Source: a virus. From it: 57,033 nucleotides of DNA. A program made the translations under genes and the position numbers. The DNA lies in the IMG/VR virus record IMGVR_UViG_3300031785_000002, positions 1-57,033 of that record. One strand, given 5' to 3'. Under the pieces are notes generated by a model that was not told the DNA's origin, searched no databases, and was given only the letters and a program-made list of their open reading frames with translations. The number at the start of each line of letters is the position of its first letter. Positions within the stretch are counted from its first letter, which is position 1. Shown piece after piece: positions 50,735 through 57,033 of this stretch.

Positions 50735-51205
50735 ATGCCGTTAGCTAGAGGAAAATACGCGTTTGGCTTTTGCGATAAAACAGGGTTTAGGTATAAATTA
50801 TCAGACCTTGTTTTTGAGTTTCGTAATGGCGTTAAAACTGGTCTAAGGGTCGGCAATGATGTTGCTGACCCAGACCACCCCCAAAACTTTCTTGGGCGGA
50901 TTAGAATTAACGACCCTCAATCATTGTCCAATGCAAGGCCAGATAGATTCTCAGATTCGGTTACAGTTACGTTTCCGACATTTGATGTATCTACTTTAAC
51001 GCAAGTTAATGTTGGATTCGGCATTGGAAGGGTTGGCGAAGTAACAACAAGTGGAGCGCCCGTTCCTGCACAGAATGTTTCCTTGCAGCTTAGTGCAGTA
51101 TTTGGTGTGGGTAGTGCTGGTAATATGTCAATAGGCCCAGCATCGACCTATGACTCTACAAGTGTTACACTTGACTCTACAAACAAAACCTTTGACGAGG
51201 GGTAA
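50735..51205 (+). CDS. Virion structural protein
   Basis: 156 residues, MPLARGKYAFGFCDKTGFRYKLSDLVFEFRNGVKTGLRVGNDVADPDHPQNFLGRIR, a conserved marine phage structural N-terminus with a Cys; beta-rich C-terminus. No enzyme motif. Likely a neck or tail component. Confidence 0.6.
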   Translation: MPLARGKYAFGFCDKTGFRYKLSDLVFEFRNGVKTGLRVGNDVADPDHPQNFLGRIRINDPQSLSNARPDRFSDSVTVTFPTFDVSTLTQVNVGFGIGRVGEVTTSGAPVPAQNVSLQLSAVFGVGSAGNMSIGPASTYDSTSVTLDSTNKTFDEG

Positions 51206-51859
51206 ATGGCAAAGCAAACAGTAGGAATTGGCTCAAGCGCAAATGATGGAAGTGGCGATACACTTCGTGTTGGGGCAGATAAAATAAATGATAACTTCAA
51301 TGAGATTTATGCGGCATTGGGAAACAGTTCCAGTGTGCTAACTGATATTATAGATGCTAATGGCCTCTTTGATGTTAGCTCTGGCGCAAATAAGATTGTT
51401 TTCTATTATGCTGCTTTAAGTGACTTACCAAGCGCATCAACTTATCATGGGGCTGTAGCTCATGTTCACGCTACAGGGGGTTTGTACTTTGCTCATGGCG
51501 GTAATTGGATACGATTAAATGATGAAACTACTGGACCTGTAACAAAATATACAACGACAGCAGCAACAGGCTCTGCTTATCAGTTTTCTGGACCCGGCGC
51601 TACATCTGGAAACAATCCCAATTTTACCTTTTATAAAGGTCACACATATTTAATTGACAACACCTCGTATGTTGGCAGTCATCCTTTGCAGATACGAACA
51701 GCTGCTGGTGGGTCTGCTTTTACAACAGGGGTTACAGATAATTACAACAGCACTACTGGGCTAACTCAGTTTATTGTGCCGCATGAGCCAAGTGACACTT
51801 CCTTAGTGTACCAATGCACCGTTCACAGCAGTATGGTTGGTAACATAACAATAGTATGA
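51206..51859 (+). CDS. Tail fibre protein with cupredoxin-like C-terminus
   Basis: 217 residues. N-terminus: VGIGSSANDGSGDTLRVGADKINDNFNEIYAAL, a fibre leader. C-terminal part: GHTYLIDNTSYVGSHPLQIRTAAG and the ending YQCTVHSSMVGNITIV, with C-x2-H-x2-M after an upstream His, the type-1 copper ligand pattern of cupredoxins. Copper binding in a fibre is unproven but the pattern is clear. Confidence 0.65.
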   Translation: MAKQTVGIGSSANDGSGDTLRVGADKINDNFNEIYAALGNSSSVLTDIIDANGLFDVSSGANKIVFYYAALSDLPSASTYHGAVAHVHATGGLYFAHGGNWIRLNDETTGPVTKYTTTAATGSAYQFSGPGATSGNNPNFTFYKGHTYLIDNTSYVGSHPLQIRTAAGGSAFTTGVTDNYNSTTGLTQFIVPHEPSDTSLVYQCTVHSSMVGNITIV

Positions 51860-51871
51860 TGAGATTTTAAA

Positions 51872-52291
51872 ATGGCTATAACTACAGCAATGTGTACAAG
51901 TTTTAAAAAAGAGCTTTTTGAAGCGACACATGATTTTACATCAGATACATTTAAGATTGCTCTGTTTACCAGCAGTGCGAGTCTAGGAGCCTCTACCACA
52001 GCTTACTCCACATCCAACGAGATTTCCGGTTCAGGGTATAGCGCTGGCGGGGTTGCGTTGACCGTAGTTGCGCCAACTACAGACGGAACATCTGCTTTTG
52101 TGGATTTTAATGACCCCTCTTGGACAAGCGCTTCATTTACTGCAAATGGCGCACTTATTTATAACTCTAGCAAATCAAACAAAGCAGTGGCAGCTTTTGC
52201 TTTTGGCGGCGACCAAACAGTATCATCTGGTACTTTTGCAATAACAATACCCGCAGCGGCGTCAGGAACAGCGGTAGTCAGGATTGATTAA
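51872..52291 (+). CDS. Tail/structural protein
   Basis: 139 residues, AITTAMCTSFKKELFEATHDFTSDTFKIALFTSSA, then GGVALTVVAPTTDG, a conserved beta-sandwich protein of phage tails. No catalytic motif. Its end overlaps the next ATG by one base. Confidence 0.55.
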   Translation: MAITTAMCTSFKKELFEATHDFTSDTFKIALFTSSASLGASTTAYSTSNEISGSGYSAGGVALTVVAPTTDGTSAFVDFNDPSWTSASFTANGALIYNSSKSNKAVAAFAFGGDQTVSSGTFAITIPAAASGTAVVRID

Positions 52292-52965
52292 TGTCTTATT
52301 CGTATTCAGAGCTAAAGCAGGCTATACAAGATTTTACTGAGAATGACGAAACAGGTTTTGTAACAAACCTGCCTGTGTTTATTCGCTCTGCCGAAGACCG
52401 CATTTTTTCAAATGTAGATTTAGAAAACTTTAGAAAGAACGCCACATCTGCACTTACACAAAACAACGAGTACCTTTCTACCCCAGCAGACTTTCTCGCT
52501 CCGTTTTCTTTATTCATAACCACTGCAAGCAGTGAAAACTTTTTAATAGAAAAAGACGTTAATTTTATTAGAGAGGCGTATCCCAACAGGGCCACAACAG
52601 GCGTTCCTAAATATTACGCTTTCTTTGATGCCACCGCGACATCTTCAGGTCAGGTTCAGGCAAACTTCATACTGGGTCCAACGCCGGACCAAGCATATAC
52701 TGTGGAGTTGCATTATTACTATCGACCAGCAAGCCTGACTGCTGGCGCAAACAGTGAGTATACATGGTTAAGCAAAAACGCTTCCAATGCCCTTCTTTAC
52801 GGTTCTTTGATAGAGGCGTATATTTACATGAAGGGTGAGCAGGATGTTATATCCATGTATGAGGGTCGTTTCCAAGAGGCAATGACAAGATTAAAAGACC
52901 TTGCTGAGGCAAGAGAAAATGATGACGCATATAGGCAGGGATTGCCAAAGCGTCCTCGCACATAA
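52291..52965 (+). CDS. Adaptor / head completion-type protein
   Basis: 224 residues, SYSYSELKQAIQDFTENDETGF, LPVFIRSAEDRIFSNVDLENFRKNATSAL, EYLSTPADFLAPFSLF, and YTVELHYYYRPASL. It resembles the phage neck/adaptor group related to the 49045 protein, helix-rich around a small beta domain. Probably joins portal and tail. Confidence 0.6.
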   Translation: MSYSYSELKQAIQDFTENDETGFVTNLPVFIRSAEDRIFSNVDLENFRKNATSALTQNNEYLSTPADFLAPFSLFITTASSENFLIEKDVNFIREAYPNRATTGVPKYYAFFDATATSSGQVQANFILGPTPDQAYTVELHYYYRPASLTAGANSEYTWLSKNASNALLYGSLIEAYIYMKGEQDVISMYEGRFQEAMTRLKDLAEARENDDAYRQGLPKRPRT

Positions 52966-52975
52966 GGAGTAAGAA

Positions 52976-53449
52976 ATGGCAACGAGTAACGCGGCAACCA
53001 CGTTTCTTGAGAATAAGTTACTTAACTTTTTGTTCAAGAATAACGCTGGTTCCTTTTCAACCCCCGGTGACAGCATATATGTTGGGCTGGCAACAGCGGT
53101 ATCTAACTTTAATAATACCTCTGGTGAAACAGACGCTCCTGTAATTACAGAGGCCACCTTCACAAACTATGCCCGATTGCAAGTTACAGCGGCAAACTGG
53201 ACCGTAACGTCAGATACCACTGAAGCACAAAAAGCTACAAACACTAACAATATAGAGTTTGCAGCATCAGGCGGAACAAGCAATACGGTCACACACGCAT
53301 TTATAGCGACTCATGCAAGCGCCAGTTTGGTGACAGAAGGCAGTGGCGGCAATGTCCTGTTTATCGGTGCATTAGATGCGTCAAAAACTATCGCTACGGG
53401 CGATATCTTCCGTATCAACGCTGGGAATCTTGAAATTGAGTTAAAGTAA
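52976..53449 (+). CDS. Tail structural protein
   Basis: 157 residues, ATTFLENKLLNFLFKNNAGSF, SIYVGLATAVSNFN, then INAGNLEIEL. It shares the 'YVGLATAV' beta pattern with phage tail proteins. Ser/Thr/Ala-rich, no membrane part. Confidence 0.5.
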   Translation: MATSNAATTFLENKLLNFLFKNNAGSFSTPGDSIYVGLATAVSNFNNTSGETDAPVITEATFTNYARLQVTAANWTVTSDTTEAQKATNTNNIEFAASGGTSNTVTHAFIATHASASLVTEGSGGNVLFIGALDASKTIATGDIFRINAGNLEIELK

Positions 53450-53829
53450 TGGCGCTTGTTCTTAAAGACAGAATAAAAGAAACTACTACCACCACCGGAA
53501 CAGGCACTTATACGCTTGCTGGTGCGGTAACTGGTTTTGAGGCGTTTAGTCAAATAGGTAATAGTAACACTACCTATTATGCCTGCACGGACGGAACTGA
53601 CTTTGAGATTGGCATTGGAACCTACACTGCATCTGGTACACTCTTGGCCCGTACCACAATATTGCAGTCCAGTAACTCTGATAGCGCTGTTAATTGGACA
53701 TCAGGAACTCGCACTATTTTCTGCACGTTGCCAGCAGAAAAGGCTGTGTTCTTGGATGCAAGTAATGCGGTGCAAGGTTTTACAGAACAAGACCCGAATG
53801 CATTGGCATTCGCAATAGCATTGGGATAG
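53449..53829 (+). CDS. Fibre/tail N-terminal adaptor-type protein
   Basis: 126 residues, LVLKDRIKETTTTTGTGTYTLAGAVTGFEAFSQIG, EIGIGTYTASGTLLARTTI. This is a recurrent adaptor module at the base of marine phage fibres. Ends with a helix NALAFAIALG. Confidence 0.6.
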   Translation: MALVLKDRIKETTTTTGTGTYTLAGAVTGFEAFSQIGNSNTTYYACTDGTDFEIGIGTYTASGTLLARTTILQSSNSDSAVNWTSGTRTIFCTLPAEKAVFLDASNAVQGFTEQDPNALAFAIALG

Positions 53830-53833
53830 AAAA

Positions 53834-54163
53834 ATGGCTAACGCATTTAAAACATTCACAGACACCGCAGTAGGGACATCCAACGCAGATGTTTACACCT
53901 GCCCCAGCGCGACAGAAACAACGATTATCGGCTTAAACATTGCTAACATATTGACAGTTTCAATCACGGTAAATGTACAATTAATCAATAATGATGGCGA
54001 CAATGTACACATTGTAAAGTCAGCTATTGTTCCTGTTGGTTCATCATTAGTAGCAGTTGGCGGCGACCAAAAGATTGTGATGAATGCTTCTGACATCTTG
54101 AGGATAACAGCAAGCCAAGCATCAGCGGCGGACGTTACACTGTCTGTACTGGAGATTACCTGA
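53834..54163 (+). CDS. Small tail-fibre cluster protein
   Basis: 109 residues of compact beta-domain: KTFTDTAVGTSNADVYTCPSATETTIIGLNIAN and LRITASQASAADVTLSVLEI. Overlaps the next gene by one base. Function unknown. Confidence 0.5.
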   Translation: MANAFKTFTDTAVGTSNADVYTCPSATETTIIGLNIANILTVSITVNVQLINNDGDNVHIVKSAIVPVGSSLVAVGGDQKIVMNASDILRITASQASAADVTLSVLEIT

Positions 54164-54762
54164 TGGCATTAAGTACAATAGGCGCAAATCAAATAGCCTC
54201 TTTACCCGCTAGTTCCGTAGGTTCGAGTCAGTTAGCAAGCGGTGCAATCACCTCTGCTTCCATGCCTGCTGGCACTGTGTTGCAAATACAACGCACACAG
54301 TACACGGACACAACCTCTACTACTTGTGCAACTCAAACAGATGTAGCATTTAGTCATTTAACGGTAAATATCACTCCCACATCAACCAGTAGCATTATAA
54401 GAATCGATGCAATGGTAAACGGTGAGTGGGCGGCGGACTCTCCTAAATATAATTCAGTTTGGTTTTTTTATAGAGATTCAACAAAGTTAAGTGCGCCAGC
54501 GGCTAGCGGCAGAGCAGTAGGTGTTCTTATGGGTACAGGTATAACTATTGAAGTTGCCAATGCGGGTTCTACGCCAGAACACGTAATTTACAGCTATTTT
54601 GATACACCTTCAACGACTTCTCAAGTGACGTATAAAGTAGGGGTTTATCAAGGAAGCGGTACAAATTATGCATGGTACACTAATAGAACTGTATCAGATT
54701 CGGATGGTTATCAATATGAAAGAGGCACATCTTTTATTAGTGTAACAGAAATAGCAGTATAA
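54163..54762 (+). CDS. Tail fibre protein
   Basis: 199 residues. N-terminal STIGANQIASLPASSVGSSQLASGAITSASMPAG is a collagen-like triple-strand leader used by phage fibres. C-terminal domain SVWFFYRDSTKLSAP and YGVYQGSGTNYAWYTNR forms a globular tip. Host-binding role inferred. Confidence 0.6.
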   Translation: MALSTIGANQIASLPASSVGSSQLASGAITSASMPAGTVLQIQRTQYTDTTSTTCATQTDVAFSHLTVNITPTSTSSIIRIDAMVNGEWAADSPKYNSVWFFYRDSTKLSAPAASGRAVGVLMGTGITIEVANAGSTPEHVIYSYFDTPSTTSQVTYKVGVYQGSGTNYAWYTNRTVSDSDGYQYERGTSFISVTEIAV

Positions 54763-55598
54763 TGGCATACATCGGCGCACAACCAAACAAAACATTGACA
54801 AAAACAACGAGTCAGTCTTTCAACGGCACAGGTTCGGCAACCGCGTTTACTCTTAACCGCGCTGTAAACACTGGTGAAGAGCTAGAGGTATTCGTTGACA
54901 ACGTGCAGCAGGAACCCGGCTCTGGTAAGTCATACACAGCCACAGGAACTACCCTGACGTTTGATGAAGCACCGCCCTCTGGCACAGGTAACGTGTACGT
55001 TATCTATCGCGGTCAGGCAGAAGTAACAACACGGCTGGAGCATGACCCTAATCAGGCATTGTCCGCTACCACAGGTACGTTTACTAGTTTGAATGTTCCA
55101 ACGATAAAGGACAGTAGCGGCACTAATACAGCCATGACGATTGATAGCAGTGGTCGTGTATTATTTCCACAAATACCTTGTGCTTGTGTGACTTTAACAA
55201 CATCTAACACACAAGATACATCCAATCCTTATACAACAACTGGGACAGCTATACTGTTTGATAAGGTATCAGTAAATCAGGGTTCTGTTTACAACTCATC
55301 AAACGGAAGATTTACTGCGCCTGTGGCTGGAATATACGAATTTGCTTATAGTTATCTAAAAGATGACGATAGTTCCGGAAATAGTACTTATCTAACTTTA
55401 TATAAGAACGGTAGTGTTTATTTGGGGGCTGGTGGGACCGCTTATGACGAAAATCCCACTGATTATGCACAGGTATCGCAGAAATTACTGATTGATTTAG
55501 CGGCAAATGATTATCTAACACTGCAATTAGGTGCTGGTACAATTCATATAAATGCCAGTGGGCAATATCATTCAATAGTTTTTAAGCTGGTAGGGTAG
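54762..55598 (+). CDS. Tail fibre protein with C1q-like head
   Basis: 278 residues. N-terminal adaptor QSFNGTGSATAFTLNRAVNTGEELEVFVDNVQQEPG, a linker with SSGTNTAMTIDSSGRV, then a C-terminal beta head FDKVSVNQGSVYNSSNGRFTAPVAGIYEFAYSY of C1q/TNF-like pattern that ends HSIVFKLVG. Such heads bind ligands. The N-terminal adaptor is shared with the 56190 protein. Confidence 0.65.
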   Translation: MAYIGAQPNKTLTKTTSQSFNGTGSATAFTLNRAVNTGEELEVFVDNVQQEPGSGKSYTATGTTLTFDEAPPSGTGNVYVIYRGQAEVTTRLEHDPNQALSATTGTFTSLNVPTIKDSSGTNTAMTIDSSGRVLFPQIPCACVTLTTSNTQDTSNPYTTTGTAILFDKVSVNQGSVYNSSNGRFTAPVAGIYEFAYSYLKDDDSSGNSTYLTLYKNGSVYLGAGGTAYDENPTDYAQVSQKLLIDLAANDYLTLQLGAGTIHINASGQYHSIVFKLVG

Positions 55599-55607
55599 GA
55601 GCTTGAA

Positions 55608-56180
55608 ATGCCATTAAGCAAAATACGGTCTCAAAGCATCAACCTTGCTGATACTTTTGCATTTACTGGTACTGTAACAGGAACTGATGGGGGATTTACG
55701 GTTCCTGCAATTCAATCACTAAATGGTCAAAGTTCAGTAGATTTTACGGGAATACCTAGCGGTACAAACATCATTAAGTTTTCTATATATAGAGCAAGCG
55801 GTTCAGTGAATGGTGTTCCTGCTATCCAAATTGGGGATAGCGGTGGCATTGAAACGTCGGGTTATTCATCCCAAGATACATTTGTAGGTTTAAGTGCGGC
55901 TTCTTATTACGGGGGTAGTTCTGCTACTGCCTCATCTTGGAGTGCAAGCCAGTGGACAAGTGCTAGTGCTGTTTTAACTTTTGCTGGTGAAATATTTAGA
56001 ATGACTGGCAACATATGGTTTTGCCAAGCGGCTTTTATACAAAATGATGCCGACCCAAATTATTTAAATAATTTACGAGGCTTCAAAGAACTTTCTGCGG
56101 AACTAACACAAGTAAGGTTTACAAGAACGGCTGGTACTTATGATGATGCTAACAGTTATGTCCGCATTGGATACCAATAG
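55608..56180 (+). CDS. Tail fibre protein
   Basis: 190 residues; PLSKIRSQSINLADTFAFTGTVTG leader, then IPSGTNIIKFSIYRASGSVNGVPAIQIGDSGG and IRMTGNIWFCQAAF. Beta-rich adhesin-like. Its leader 'SKIRSQSINLADTF' is common in marine phage fibre genes. Confidence 0.6.
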   Translation: MPLSKIRSQSINLADTFAFTGTVTGTDGGFTVPAIQSLNGQSSVDFTGIPSGTNIIKFSIYRASGSVNGVPAIQIGDSGGIETSGYSSQDTFVGLSAASYYGGSSATASSWSASQWTSASAVLTFAGEIFRMTGNIWFCQAAFIQNDADPNYLNNLRGFKELSAELTQVRFTRTAGTYDDANSYVRIGYQ

Positions 56181-56189
56181 GAAAAGTAA

Positions 56190-56918
56190 ATGGCGTATAT
56201 AGGTATTGACCCAAATGTAGGCGACATAACCTTTCAAAGGTTTACTGGTAACGGAAATGACACAGCGTTTACGTTAGCGCAAAGTGTTGTTAGTGGTGAG
56301 GCACTAATTGTAACGATTGGTAACGTAGTGCAAGAGCCGGGAATAGGCAAAGCGTACACAGCGTCAGGAACAACTCTTACCTTCTCTGCTGCGCCAGCTA
56401 ACGGTGATGTAATTACCGTGCGCTTTTTTGGTCGTGCCGTAGACCAGCCTACCAGCTTTGCAATGCAGTTGTTTAAGTATACAGCAACAGCAAGTCAGAC
56501 CGCATTTACAGGTGCGGACGCTAATGGTGCGATACTAGCCTTCTCTGGTAACGATGTAGACGTATATCTAAACGGTGTACATCTTGACAGCACAGATTTC
56601 ACGCCAAGTAACGGAGACACAATTACACTAGCATCTGGTGCGGCTGTTAACGATGAGTTAGTCATCCGTGCCTTTCGTGCTTTTACTGTGACTGATACAG
56701 TCAGCAAGTCTAGCGGTGGTACATTTGCGGCTGAGATTACTGCGCCACAATTTCAGACTACTAACACCACAGTTGATACCGCTGTGTTTCGCACCAATGG
56801 ACAAAGTGTAAGTGAAAATACTACAATAGCCTCAACTAAAAATGCATTGGCGATTGGTCCATTGACTATAGGTTCATCAACTACAATTACCGTCAACGGT
56901 AATTTGACAATACTGTGA
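56190..56918 (+). CDS. Tail fibre protein with duplicated adaptor domain
   Basis: 242 residues. Two related beta units: QRFTGNGNDTAFTLAQSVVSGEALIVTIGNVVQEPG (11-90) and KYTATASQTAFTGADANG, VDVYLNGVHLDSTDF (96-165). The C-terminal quarter (TTNTTVDTAVFRTNGQSVSENTTI) is a fibre shaft. The first unit is shared with the 54762 protein, suggesting gene duplication. Confidence 0.6.
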   Translation: MAYIGIDPNVGDITFQRFTGNGNDTAFTLAQSVVSGEALIVTIGNVVQEPGIGKAYTASGTTLTFSAAPANGDVITVRFFGRAVDQPTSFAMQLFKYTATASQTAFTGADANGAILAFSGNDVDVYLNGVHLDSTDFTPSNGDTITLASGAAVNDELVIRAFRAFTVTDTVSKSSGGTFAAEITAPQFQTTNTTVDTAVFRTNGQSVSENTTIASTKNALAIGPLTIGSSTTITVNGNLTIL

Positions 56919-56925
56919 GGCACAG

Positions 56926-57033
56926 ATGGCTTCGATACTGAATGTAGATAAAATCAGGGCGGCAAGTGGGACAACGAATGTCATAGATATTGATAGTTCA
57001 TGCAATACAACTGCGCTGACGATTGACAGCAGT
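56926..57033 (+). CDS. Tail fibre protein, N-terminal fragment
   Basis: 36 residues before the window end: ASILNVDKIRAASGTTNVIDIDSS. This is a marine phage fibre leader; the rest of the gene is outside. It carries a TALTIDSS motif also present in the 54762 protein. Confidence 0.55.
   Translation, partial: MASILNVDKIRAASGTTNVIDIDSSCNTTALTIDSS

Noticed and set aside
54000-54015. ACAATGT AC ACATTGT dyad
   Set aside because: Lies within a structural gene, has a different core from the GTAC dyads, and occurs once.

Overview
The window reads as most of the genome of a lytic, tailed bacteriophage. The T7-like features (amidase endolysin, gp13-like internal protein, internal-core-like genes, helicase-primase) together with the absence of a tape measure or sheath suggest a podovirus. 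From family knowledge, many proteins (GroES-like, the small basic proteins of the head region, the cyanophage-style fibre proteins) recur in marine phage genomes, so a marine, probably alphaproteobacterial, host is an inference. No integrase, DNA polymerase, RNA polymerase or tRNA was seen, so replication and transcription probably use host enzymes under phage control.

Layout. (i) 37.3-57.0 kb, plus strand, late genes: large terminase, portal, GroES-like chaperonin, scaffold, major capsid protein, a run of small very basic proteins (one with LysM, one with a zinc ribbon, one HNH-like), two neck/adaptor proteins, then fibres. (ii) 0-21.05 kb continues the late strand: tail-fibre chaperone (cut by the window edge), more fibre/tail proteins, holins, a metallophosphoesterase, a T7-lysozyme-like amidase, five internal virion proteins including a transglycosylase-like protein and a 3,023-residue polyvalent giant, then a bidirectional terminator at 21.06 kb. 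(iii) 21.1-36.8 kb, mostly minus strand, early/middle genes: small HTH protein, HNH nuclease, SSB-like protein, Sak-type annealing protein with a PD-(D/E)XK exonuclease, a ParB-like protein, a MoxR-type AAA ATPase with a VWA/metallopeptidase partner, and many small unknowns. Plus-strand islands in this block carry RusA, the primase-helicase and the small terminase. The two window ends do not join into one reading frame, so some sequence is missing there.

Beyond the genes, the non-coding DNA is unusual. A dyad, TTGTAC-N4..6-GTACAA or a close variant, recurs about a dozen times, mostly at gene ends next to hairpins, like a stoperator system. An AT-rich copy of about 85 bp with nested GTAC palindromes is present twice in inverted orientation (24.9 and 37.1 kb). 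Three intergenic regions (28.28-28.38, 33.96-34.18 and 36.90-37.04 kb) contain sets of long perfect complementary arms that look like structured RNAs. In the 34 kb element three G-U pairs favour the plus strand. These signals, with the MoxR/VWA module and the basic-protein cluster, are the most promising for undescribed biology.
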